Shown here in pieces: positions 11,245-21,721 of a stretch of 64,000 nt of DNA. The stretch is from assembly GCA_905183005.1 (NCBI GenBank), contig CAJJDO010000049.1, positions 125,856 through 189,855 on the forward strand, written 5' to 3'. Every line of letters begins with the position of its first letter. The stretch's first letter is position 1. The DNA is from Paramecium pentaurelia. Lineage: Eukaryota > Ciliophora > Oligohymenophorea > Peniculida > Parameciidae. Position numbers and translations under genes: made by a program. The notes beneath the pieces are model-generated. The model did not search any database, had not been told where the DNA came from, and saw only the letters and a list, made by a program, of their open reading frames with translations.

Positions 11245-12467
11245 ACTCAAATTTACTATTCAAATTAATTATTTTCTTAATTACTATGAAGAATAAGTTA
11301 TATACTTAATCAATATATAAATACATACATCTAAGGAATAAGTATATTATTTTATGGGTTCCTTATCAAATATGGAATATTTAGATATAAATTGTAATTA
11401 AATATACTGATAAAATGATAATTTGCTTCTAATTTGAACTTGGTGATATAGCTTTATTTGATTAAGAATAATTAATCAATCTAATCCAAACTTGAATTTA
11501 GAATTTATCCAATTAGAAATTCTAAATTAAAAAGGACATCCATAAGATCTAGTCTTATTATAAAAGGAAATTCTTATGATTAGAATTAATGTTATTAGAA
11601 AAGGAGTTAATTTAGAATAAAAAATTCTATATCAATAAAGGTTGCAGAAAATTATAATTTACCTTAATAACAATTCCCATTAAAGAAATCTCTTTGAATT
11701 CAAATACAATATTTTCACTAAGAAAAAGTATTTTATAGTTTTTAATTAACCTAAGTTATTTTAATAGCAAGATAACGTTAAGTATTGTTTATTGTGATAA
11801 AAAGAAAAGATACCTATTTTTATAAAAATGATGAGAAAAAAAAATTAATTTCTAAAAGAATGAGAACATTAACATATGGGGCACTAAAGTTTATTCGTTT
11901 GATCTATTTATAAGTAATAAAGAATGTTATTTGAACAATATATTATTTTAAGAAATAATCAATTTTATTAGCGATTTATTTGTTTTTATAAGAAATGTCA
12001 AAATATTTCTAAAATGATGATAAATAAATTACATAATTTAGAACTTAGATTTTAATGATTCTATTATAAAATTGCCTTATTTTAAAAGATTTCTTCCTTC
12101 ATTTTATTTTAGGATGTTATGTTCCTGTTGAGTTATGACATTTAATTATAAAGATTTAAGAATATTTGCATATGATACCATTAGAGAAAGTACGGTTTAT
12201 TTATAATTTAAAGAAATTCTGAATACACATTAATATATCATATAAGCTAAATAATTAATCATGGATTTGGTTTACAACATTTTTAAATATTATCTTGTTA
12301 TATATGATCAATTATTCTCTTATAATTTTAGTATTCAATTAGATTAAGTAATATAATATATTTATGATTAGGAATTATAGAATGAATATGTTATTTCGAA
12401 ACATATATGCAATATAATAGTATGAAAAACTATATAGTTATATTTATATTTATTAATAAAAACGGAA
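11245..12467. other. Gene-poor stretch, possible decayed coding sequence
   Basis: About 1.2 kb without a convincing gene. Between ~11440 and 11860 all three + frames stay partly open: one ORF at 11576-11797 (73 aa) overlaps others in different frames. No combination of short introns gave a single protein, and no family was recognised. This could be a decayed gene or chance openness of AT-rich sequence under a one-stop code. Confidence 0.35.
12458..12465 (-). promoter_or_regulatory. CCGTTTTT element (reverse orientation) before lectin/crystallin gene
   Basis: AAAAACGG, the exact reverse complement of the element before TMP genes 1 and 2, ends two bases before the ATG. TMP gene 3 has a one-mismatch version (AAAAACGA, 14785-14792). 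Role inferred. Confidence 0.35.
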
Positions 12468-13579
12468 ATGAATTGGTTTATTATTCTAGGTTTGATTTAT
12501 TTGTGTTAGGCTGAGCATTTTCTATATGAATCTGAGACAGGAGTTACAATTCAAAATATCATTAATAAAGATGTTGATATTAATATCAAATTCAAAAAAC
12601 AATTCTAAAGAATTCCAAAGATTGCATATTCAATTGGCTTATTAGACATGAGTGGTTCTTCATTTATGAGTGAAATTTTGAATGTTAATTAATAAGGTAT
12701 TTCTTAAAATTAAAGTAGGTTTCACAATTAGAGTTAGAGGAGATCATCTTGATTAAATATCATACAATTGGATGGCCACTGATAATCCTTTAGTACATAT
12801 TGAATATGTTAAGTCATAAGAATCAGAAATCTAACTACCTCTTTTCAATTATGATAGTGATACAACTCCTTTAGTAAATTCGTATTTGGTTGGAGTCACA
12901 TTTGAAGACAAGAAACAATTCAATCAAGAAATAGTGGAATTAAATAAAGAAATTGTAAAAATTGCAACAAAAGGTGCAAAAGAATACAAACTTTGTTTAT
13001 TAATATCTAACTTTGAGAACAGTTTTAAGACTGATGATTTAGGAATTATAGTTGATGCTGATGATCACACATGGTTTTCTAGTTCTAAAGATGCATAAAA
13101 AATATTGGTTTCATCATATGAAATTCCTAGTGATATTGTAGATTTTGTATAATTGATGGGTATTTCAGGATTTACATCATTAAGTGATCATATTAGAATA
13201 GAAGTTAATGAAGAATAAGAGAATGATGATAATAATATCAAAGTTGAATTTGGAACTTGTAAAAATATATATATATAATAATTTAGGGGATGAATCAACA
13301 ATCAAATCACTTAGTTTTTATGGCTTTTATATTGGTAATTAGGAAGTTAAATATTATGATTAAAATTGTGCTTATTTATATAGCGAATGCGATTATTAAG
13401 GAGAGGAAGTGAAGATTTGTGACAATAAAGCAAGATTAGATTATAATGGGTAAATAAAAAGTATCAGATTACCAAAAGATGCTGTATTCACTCTTTATGG
13501 AAAAGAAGAATTTGAGGGAAAGAGATTTAGAATTGAATCTAGTAAATCATGTATGGATGCATTGTATCTTGGAAAATGA
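12468..13579 (+). CDS. Secreted H-type lectin / beta-gamma-crystallin protein, likely granule cargo
   Basis: About 353 aa after two introns (22 and 28 nt). Signal peptide MNWFIILGLIYLCQA. Residues ~25-110 look like an H-type lectin domain: FKKQFQRIPKIAYSIGLLDM, then NQQGFTIRVRGDHLDQISYN and WMATDNP, matching the family's 'F..P.V', 'GF...' and 'W.A' positions. A middle ~150 residues is unassigned. The last ~80 residues match a beta/gamma-crystallin Greek-key pair: CAYLYSECDYQGEEVKICDN and FTLYGKEEFEGKRFRIESSK. In Tetrahymena, mucocyst cargo proteins of the Grt/Igr group carry C-terminal beta/gamma-crystallin domains. That, plus the position between TMP genes, suggests trichocyst cargo. Domain calls are by motif; cargo function is inference. 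Confidence 0.83.
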
Positions 13580-13710
13580 TAATTTTATATATAATGAACA
13601 AATTAATCATGATACTAGTATTATATTAAAATATATATACATTCAAAGAGTCTTTCAATAAACTATTAATTTGATATGGTTTTGTTATAAATTATTAAAT
13701 AAATATAAAA

Positions 13711-14321
13711 ATGGATGAATTTTTTGATGATCCAGCTGGCACTATTGAAACATATATAGTTCCAGAAGTTGCTGCTCAACCTTTAATGTTTAATGATGCA
13801 GGTATGGTATTTTTGAAATTTTTAATAAAGCTAGATAACCATTTGAAATGTCAATTGCACCTAATGCTGGAGTTACTGTATTAGTGGTAGAAATAGCATA
13901 TAAATTATTATCTATTTTAGAGTGCTGAACAATAACAAAGAAGAGAAAAATTGAGAGAGGTTGAAGAAGAACGAATTAAATTGATAAGAGAAAGAGATTA
14001 GGAAGAAAGAATTTAAAAATAATAAAAAAAAGAGAAGGCATAATAATATTTATTGCAATTCTAAACGTATTTAATTAAATAATATATATAAAGACAATTG
14101 AAAAGTGATATTCAAGCACGTAAAGATGCAAATAAATAAGCATAAGAGCTACGGTCTCTAAATAAAAGTCAATATGTATTGTGTAATTCTACTCAAAGAA
14201 AAACTCTTGGGATTAGATAGCTTAGAATGTAGCTTTGAAAGATGGTGAATATCCTGGAGAAAAGGATGTAACCAAAATGAGACAAGCCATACTTAACAAG
14301 AGAAAAGACTTGACTAAGTGA
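13711..14321 (+). CDS. Clathrin light chain
   Basis: Regulatory subunit of clathrin triskelia. About 174 aa after three introns (29 nt ending AAG, 34 nt ending TAG, 23 nt ending AAG). Acidic start MDEFFDDPAG, short linker with RQPFEMSIAPNAG, then the long charged central helix that packs on the heavy chain (QQQRREKLREVEEERIKLIR and onward). The conserved C-terminal block is NSWDQIAQNVALKDG, KDVTKMRQAILNKRKDLTK. Length and layout fit protist light chains. It lies between the lectin/crystallin gene and TMP gene 3 on the same strand; clathrin acts in trans-Golgi sorting and granule maturation, but the adjacency may be coincidental. Confidence 0.87.
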
Positions 14322-14845
14322 AAATGTATATTGTAAAATATATATAATAAATAATAATATTTAATAGTAACTAATTCATAATTTAATTATTATACATCTA
14401 TTCTTTATAGTTCATAATTTATATTGTATTGTTAATTATAACAATAAATTTAGAAAAGCTTATTATAAATTTTAATATCATCTAATTATCAAGATGAATT
14501 CTATTTTATTTAAATTCTATATGTATATTAAGACATATTAAAATCATAATCTATTAAAACTTGATTTGAATCAAACTTATATTAATTATCATTTTTATAT
14601 TCATTTTTAATAGAGTCTTATTTTTTTTAAATTTTGCATTGACAAAAATATAAAAATGTAAAAATAATATATGGATATTATTTTAACATGTCTTTTTGGT
14701 TAGTTTAAAAAAATGAATCAAGAATAATTAAATTTAAGATTTGATTAGATAAAAAATTAAATGACAGAAATTTAATAATTTAGTAAAAACGAATAGTGTG
14801 ATTGGAAAAATGAATATTAGTATGATTGTAAAACATAAATTAAAT
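14322..14845. other. Intergenic, no gene seen
   Basis: 524 bp of AT-rich sequence. The only notable word is AAAAACGA at 14785-14792, a one-mismatch inverted copy of the CCGTTTTT element, 54 bases before the TMP 3 start. Confidence 0.55.
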
Positions 14846-15916
14846 ATGAAATTGATTCTTATTGCTCTTTTGGGATTAACACTCACACAAGCTGTCTTTG
14901 TTAAGAGATCTAACGATCCAAGCAAAGCAGTTTTCACATAATTGGAAGCAATGGAAGAACACGAATTAGGAAGAAAATTGTTAGACACAATTGCTCTCTA
15001 ATTGAACAACAAGGCCCCATTGGGAGATATTGCTAAAATGTTATAATAATTAAGAGAAAACCTCATCCTCAACTAATAAGAAGCTGACTAAAAGCATGCT
15101 TAAGATGAAGTTGACTGTGAAACAGAAATTTATTAATATAACAGAAGAATTGACTTCGCCTCCAACGAAATCACTGAATCCACCTAAGAAATCTAAACCC
15201 TCAGTGCCAAGGTTGAATAATTGACATAAGATGTTGAAAACAAATAAGTTTAATTAGACATCTTAAACGAATAAGAAACTTAAATCAGAGAATAAAGAGC
15301 TGAAGATGCTGAAAGTTTCAGAACATTTGAAAATGAAACAGAAAACGTCATCGAAGCTGTTGAAGTCATCATCTAAAAGTTGAGCTCAATCCAACCAGAT
15401 TAAGAAGTCTTGGCTGCTTTGACCTAATTGAACAAGATTGGTGCATCCAACCCAATCCTTGCTCTTATGTAAGTTGCTTCAACATTCTCAGCTGAATAAT
15501 TGAACAATGTCCTCGGAAAATTAGGTGAAGTCAGCACTTAATTAGCTGAAGCTCTTGATGATGCTAGAACAGCTGAAATCTAAGCTTAATTAGACTTTGA
15601 AGCTTTAGTTGTTGAAATCGCCTCATAAAGAGAATCATTGAGCGCTGCCAGAGAAGATTCTGAAAGATAACTCTAAGATAACTAATAAGCTTTGGACTTA
15701 TAAAAGAAGAGAAAGGAAGATGCTACCGATGAATTGAACGCTGCCTCATCAGGAAAAGAATAAAAGGAAGCTGAATGCGATTCATGGAGAACTTAATATG
15801 CTGAAGATTCTGAACACAGATAATAAGAAATCTCAATCATCAGATAAGTTGAAGAAATCTTAGCTACCAAATTATCCAACGTAAAAGTTTATCTCTAAGA
15901 GAGATCATCAGCTTGA
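14846..15916 (+). CDS. Trichocyst matrix protein (TMP) precursor 3
   Basis: Third TMP cargo precursor, 356 aa, uninterrupted by introns, unlike TMP 1 and 2. Signal peptide MKLILIALLGLTLTQA, followed by FVKRSNDPSK, a pro-region, then a nearly continuous coiled coil (e.g. TESTQEIQTLSAKVEQLTQD, QVEEILATKLSNVKVYLQER near the end). The typical paired cysteines are present (DEVDCETEI; EAECDSWRTQYAEDSEHR). Strong use of GCC, ATC and CTC codons against an AT-rich background points to high expression. Secreted, sorted to trichocysts and proteolytically processed by family analogy. Confidence 0.93.
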
Positions 15917-16103
15917 TTTAAATTTAATTCTTCAATAAATAAATCAAACTTAATTATTTTTCCTTTCTTATTGTTTACTTTAATCATTCAATACTATAGT
16001 TAATTTATTAGGTTACAAATTACTCTTTTATTCTAAATTTAGTTCTACATGTCTTTTCATTTAATATATATATATATATAAATTTTAACAAAATTTATTA
16101 ATT

Positions 16104-17360
16104 TCATCCATTTCTTGATATAAGTTACTATCCTATTGATATTTATTTCTTTGGAGAAGCTTCTACTTATTCTGATGATTTAATAAAATCACGTTGTTTT
16201 TCCATCTTAGTATCTGAGGCAGATATTGGACTTGATGCTTAAACTGAGATTTATTATTATTGCTATTATTATTATTATTCTTAATGAGTATTTACAATTT
16301 GATCACATAATGAGATCAATTTATTTAAATATTCAAGATTACTAGGATTATTATCCCATTAATATATTTCATCAAATGCTTTTCTATCTTTAAATAATTT
16401 TAAGTTATTCTGTAATTATTGCAATTTGAATTTAATATGTGAAGATTTATACAAAGAAACCAATATCTCTTATTTGTAAGGAGTTATTTAATAATTTAAA
16501 TTGATCATATTATTATAAAATGACTTTGCAGTTTATTATAATTGCTAATGTAATTGATTTGGAGTTAATTGATTTGTTCTTGCAAATAGAGTAGCTTAAA
16601 TAATCTTCTCATTTAAGTTCTAACTCATTTCAATTAATAGTTTTGTATCAGTTATCTATTATAGATTAATTTAAGATTGTTTATCCTAAATTAACTTACA
16701 AACTTCAACATTCATTAATGAATTTACAGAATACATTTTCTCTAATGTATAAGTACTACTTTATCTCATAGGTGAGGTAATAGCATTCATTACACTTGCT
16801 ATTAAAGAATTGTAATCATTATAAGTTAATGTTGATTTGTATTATCTTGAATAGTATTCATTTAACCCATAATTATCAAATGCTACTACATTTAATCCTT
16901 CAAGAGCACTAAAATTTTAAGCACTTTTAACAATGTCATGTCCATATTCTTGATTAGGAAAGATTGTAAAGGTTTAAATGACATTTTTATAATCTTGAAG
17001 AAGTTCCTTAAAGATACTAATATCAGTGCTTAAATGATGAGTTATCTATATTCCTTGACAGTTATCACAAATTTCCATTTCTTTACGTAAACATTCATCT
17101 ATATCTAATTAATAGTTATTTGGATTAAAAATTAATGATTATGGATTTGCAAGTATTTATTCAACATCTCTAGAACATAAGATTGACCTAGGAACATATT
17201 TTTTATCACCAATTTCACTAAAATGTACTTCAATTCCTTCTGCAGGTTTTTCACATGTCCTATTGTTTTCAATTTAATAATCTTATATAAGTTATTCATA
17301 AAATTTGCATCCAATTCTCACTCCACAATTGCCCAAACCAATATGTATTATTTCTCTCAT
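16104..17360 (-). CDS. Divergent tubulin-superfamily protein lacking the GTP-binding signature
   Basis: 418 aa, no introns. The N-terminus MREIIHIGLGNCGVRIG aligns with tubulin's MREIVHIQAGQCGNQIG, and KKYVPRSILCSRDVEQILAN with the YVPRAxLVDLEPG region. LIFNPNNY matches IFRPDNF, and VVAFDNYGLNEYYSRQ with TLTYNDYNSLIASVMNAITS matches the CIDNEAL...TYGDLNHLVSATMSG region. The C-terminal helices, including RKAFDEIYQWDNNPSNLEYL, resemble tubulin H11-H12. But where tubulins have the GGGTGS[GA] phosphate loop (expected after residue ~106) there is ITHHLSTDISIFKELL, and the nucleotide-contact residues at 11 and 71 are changed. The tail has a Q-run and Ser/Lys-rich end. Possibly a basal-body/ciliary tubulin relative; whether it binds GTP is doubtful. 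Confidence 0.75.
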
Positions 17361-17531
17361 ATATTTAATAATTAATACTTTATTATTATAAATAATTTCT
17401 TATTTATATATAGAAATATAAGAATTATAAATATAATCATATTTAATTTAAGATTAGAATAATTAAGAGTTCAATTTAAAAGTATTTACTTTCTTAAAGT
17501 GTAATGATTGTAATCATAAATTATAAAATAA

Positions 17532-17535
17532 TCAA

Positions 17536-17583
<48 letters not shown>

Positions 17584-19040
17584 ATTGGAATTACTTAAAC
17601 TTTCTTTTCTTCTTCTAATTGTTTTTCTGTAATAAGTTTAGATATATATCCAAATATTTTAGTTCTGCCTTCTCTAATCACAAGAATCTATTCAGTTTTT
17701 AAATATTCTGCTGCATATAGAAATCGTAATCTTTTAATTATTTAAATTATTTACCTCACTGTGTCTACATCTCCAGTACGTAATACTTCATGTTAGAATA
17801 TTTTCTTCATTTCTACAGCTTATCTAATAACACCACAATGCATCACTGCTTAATATCCATGACTCATTGTTGTTGGATGATGGAGTATATGAATATTAGC
17901 CTTAAATCATTATATATCTATACTTCGAATTCTATAACTGGTTCAGGTTTCACAGCAGGATCAATTAATATCATTCCCTTTCTGAAATCAGCTCTATCTA
18001 ATTTCTCACCAGCTTTAGATGGTTTAAGTGCAAAACATGCAAATTCTCCTACTTATGCAGATTCAACTGCTACTCTATTTATGTGTATAGATTTGATCGT
18101 TACTGGCTTAAATGCTAAATTATAATATATTTAATATATACTTTTTCCTTTATCTGGTCCCAATAAAGTATGTTAATTCAATCCTGCTTTTCCACTTCTT
18201 ACTATTCCACTAACAACAACACCAACTCCAGGAACATTAAAATTCTCTTGTATATCAAATTAGAATGGATCATTTACTGATTAATAAGCTTTATTTATAT
18301 CATCTCTATTTGGTACTCTACTTACAAATCTAGTTAATTATGATAATCCATTTCCTGTCACACTAGATACTTAAAATATTGGAACAACATTATTTCCATG
18401 CATAAGTGCTGCCCATTTATCAATTTCATCCATTCCAGATTTCTCATCAAATAAAACTGCTGTTCTCTTTATTGCTGGACTACGAATCAAAGCTTTTATA
18501 TTTTCAATTGTCTCATTATAAACATTTTATGGAGCTATATCAATTTTTGTTAACACTATTGCGAATGGTATTTTCAAAAATAAACTCACTCCTAAATGTT
18601 CTCTTGTCATTTTTGATACTCCCATATTAGCTCCAACTATAATTAAAGAATAATCTGGAATCATAGCTACTAAACCAAATATTGTAGTTTTTAAATATTT
18701 TTCATGACCACAGAGATCCAAAAATGTAACTATCTTTGCACTCTTTTCGACTACGAGACTCCAATATTTGTTTTTATTTTAATTGAATCTTTCAGGAACA
18801 ACTTACTTTAAATTTTCATCAAATCCCATAATTTCTTAAGCTACAGATGATGTCCTTCCATTCTCTTTTTCATGTTTATAATTAAAAACGCGCTGCATAA
18901 TTTAAAATTCGAACCTCTCTTGCTCCTCCTCTTCCATCATCTAAAATTCCTTTTGTTAGTACACCAACCAAAGTTGATTTACCAGAATCAACATTACCAA
19001 TAATAGCTAACTTACTATGTTCTAATCTCTTATCTTGCAT
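17532..19040 (-). CDS. GTPBP1/2-family translational-type GTPase with poly-Q tail
   Basis: EF-Tu-superfamily GTPase of the GTPBP1/GTPBP2 group, linked in animals to mRNA turnover and ribosome rescue. Motifs in order: G1 IIGNVDSGKST, RTSSVAQEIMGFDEN (family-specific), G3 TFLDLCGHEKYLKTTIFGL, G4 VLTKIDIAP, then domain 2 PGVGVVVSGIVRSGKAGL and domain 3 ending VRLRFLYAAEYLKTEQILVI, REGRTKIFGYI. Three introns (22 nt CAG, 23 nt AAG, 24 nt AAG) give ~479 aa. The extreme C-terminus is a run of 15 glutamines, all TAA, followed by Ile and stop. The animal proteins have extra N-terminal sequence absent here. Confidence 0.93.
17538..17582 (-). repeat. (TAA)15 microsatellite coding for poly-glutamine
   Basis: Fifteen perfect TTA trinucleotides on the plus strand. 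On the minus strand they read in frame as 15 TAA (Gln) codons at the end of the GTPase gene, two codons before the TGA. Confidence 0.9.
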
Positions 19041-19158
19041 AATATTAATATACGTATTATTATTTAATGTTTGAATTTAGATACCAAATAATTCTTTCTT
19101 AAAATTTATATAATATATATATATTTATATATATATATATATTTGTTTAAAAGCATAG

Positions 19159-20076
19159 TCAATTTTTTTCAACTGAAAAATTGATATTTTTATCATTTAG
19201 AAATTTGCAAATATCTTCAAATTATACTTGATTAGCATCAACCCTAATTAAATATTTATCTTTCTTAATTAAATTTGGTTTTTTTTTATTTTAGTTTTAT
19301 TATTGATTTGTTTTCTGAGAATATTAATTATAGTGTTATTATGAGTATTTATCCATTTATTGTTTACAGTAAATTTTAGCAAATGTATCTAAATTCATTA
19401 TCTCTGATTTACCTGCTCCTTAAAATTGACTAGATAAATCAGAAATATTAGATGATTTCTAATTAACTTTTTAGTTAATGTTATTGAATTATTATGCTTG
19501 ACCATAAGTTGTAAAAGATTGTGAAAAAACTCCTTAATTTGAATTTTTTTAGTCATTTTTCGTAATATAATTGGTTGGCATTTCTACAATATGAATTTTC
19601 TTTGAATCATGTTTTTGAGTTTATTTTTAGGGTGATTATTCAAACTATTTAGAATGGAAATTATTAGAGAACTCCTTAATATTTATAATCTCTGCTTATT
19701 ATTTTATATTGCTAATATCATTCTATAATTTAGAAATTTCGATTGCTCGGCTTGATTCCACTATTAATTATTTAGTTTATTTTACATAACTTTTGACCAC
19801 TTAAACCCCTATAAAAGATTAAAGTTGACTTATTTAGATAGCTTAAATATTTTTAAATTGGACTATTCCTGTTGTCAAAGTAATATTCTGTATCTTTGAT
19901 CTTGAAATAAAATATTTCACTCAGATTAAAATTTCTAAAGAATTTGAAAAGTAAGTCTACTCATAATAATGTGCATCTTGGATTAATTATGCCAATCTAA
20001 TAGGAGTTGTTGTTTAATCATAAGTGGTAAAGAATTGCTCATTTCGATCATAGATTAGAATTTATAGATTTTACAT
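19159..20076 (-). CDS. Uncharacterised protein, globular N-terminus, coiled coil, Q-rich linker
   Basis: About 288 aa after two GTA...TAG introns (26 and 25 nt). Not recognised as a whole. Residues 1-90 look globular and possibly ubiquitin-like (MQNLQILIYDRNEQFFTTYD, SEIFYFKIKDTEYYFDN, STLIFYRGLSG). Then a short coiled coil (ESSRAIEISKLQNDISNIKQ), a long Gln/Asn/Ser-rich linker, and a compact end DKYLIRVDANQVQFEDICKF with a strand-helix-strand look. The N-terminal UBL plus coiled coil is reminiscent of autophagy scaffold proteins, but I cannot assign it. Only 20 bp separate its start from the stop of the upstream same-strand gene. Confidence 0.6.
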
Positions 20077-20096
20077 TATTTTAATATGAATATTTA

Positions 20097-21702
20097 TCAA
20101 TATAAATTGAGTAAATCGTCAGCAAAGAATACTTCTATTTCTACGACTGACAATATTTTATAATATGAACTATTTGTGGGAATAGTTTACCTATAACTTG
20201 TCATATATCTTAACTTAATGTATTACTTTAAAATATTTAAATCATTGTCAAATTTACTAGCATCTTCATGATCCTTAATTACATATTTATAAACCAAATA
20301 AAATGTGAAACACCAATCATCTGGTTGAAAATCATTTATATTTTTAGCAACATATGTTAAAGTTGATTCTAAAAATTCTGTTAAATAATAGACTAAATCA
20401 TTTTAATCTAATTATTTAAGAAAGACAATTAAATCTTCATGAGTAAAATTAACATCATCTAAATTAAGATTAGATTTGGCTAAAACTGATAAAATTTGAT
20501 CTTTATCATCTAATTTTTCAAATATTTGATATATGCTTAGAAGATCTTACTTTTTTTTCTTAATATTTTTTAAATTAACCAAAGACAATTCATTAATCAT
20601 TAAAATAACTTCATTAGCAAATTTAAAACATTTTTAATTTTATATCTTTTCAACCAAAATATTTAAGTTTTTAAGAGAATCATATGATACATTCTCTAAT
20701 TCCCCTTTTAAGAATAGGTTTAGAATTCTATCAGCAAACTAATCTCTAAATGGTTAATCAATCTCTTCATGATATTTTAACATCATATTGATTAATAATA
20801 TATAATCTTCAAAATTAGAGATTAGTTTATTGATATCTTAGAATTCATTGAGTTCCATATGAAATTGTTATATTAATTTAAGAAATAATGCACGATTGGC
20901 CTAATCTAATTCTTGTATAGAGAGGTGATCCATACAAAAGAAAAAGATGAACTAATATGTTTCCAAAGATACAGGTGGTTATTTTAAAGCATACATAAAA
21001 TATTGCATAATAACAAGCATTTAATTTTTAGTGGCAAATACCTTAAACTTTCTTAAATGTTAATATGCTCTATTCAATTCTTTCTCACAAAGATCAAGAT
21101 TTCTTTTATTTTCTACAAAACCTATAAAATCACAAAAAGCTTCTTGTGAAATGTCTTTTACAATATTTAAATGCCATATTTCATTTAAGAATCCAGAAAA
21201 ATCATATACGGCATGGGTAAACTCAGTGTATTGATACCAATTTAGCACACCTTATTTGTGGTAATTGTCCATGGCTGCAATCCAAGATTATTAGTCATAA
21301 TACTTTATCTGATGGAGGATATTAATGAACTACGAAATGTTGTATTCTATAAATTAAAGAGCGAGATTTACCATCAGTATCTGAATAGTTTAAACTCTTA
21401 AGCTCTTTTGTTAATGAGCTAATTATTGATGGTACACCATAAAAGGAAAGATATTTGAATTCACTATTCTAATTAACCATGTTCTAAAGAATGTCCATTT
21501 TATCATCAAATGTCATCGAAGATCCATAACAGTGAAATTTAAAATATAGATCTTCTAATGTACCAGGATAGATTTTTTGTGGTTTTGGATGTTTGAGATA
21601 TTGTTTTTATATGTATTTCTTTTGTTGAAGAATCTCATTTGGAGTTTATTGTTTAACGAGTGATGTACATTTGTATAAATTGAATGTGTTCTTTTTGAAC
21701 AT
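20097..21702 (-). CDS. Uncharacterised all-helical protein, possibly mitochondrial
   Basis: About 526 aa with one 25-nt intron (GTAG...CAG); a 21-nt GTAAAC...TAG segment near the end may be a second, frame-neutral intron. The N-terminus MFKKNTFNLYKCTSLVKQQ is basic and amphipathic, like a mitochondrial presequence. The rest reads as repeated ~35-residue helical pairs (e.g. LISNFEDYILLINMMLKYHE, DQFADRILNLFLKGELENVS, EVILMINELSLVNLKNIKKK), as in helical-repeat RNA-binding or FAST-kinase-like mitochondrial proteins. No catalytic motif was seen; family not assigned. Its ATG lies 19 bp from the divergent transporter ATG. Confidence 0.65.
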
Positions 21703-21721
21703 TATTATAAAAAACTAAAAA

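Noticed and set aside
11445..11860. Candidate multi-exon gene with overlapping open frames
   Set aside because: No set of short GT-AG introns yielded one consistent protein, and no conserved motif appeared; described as possible decayed sequence instead.
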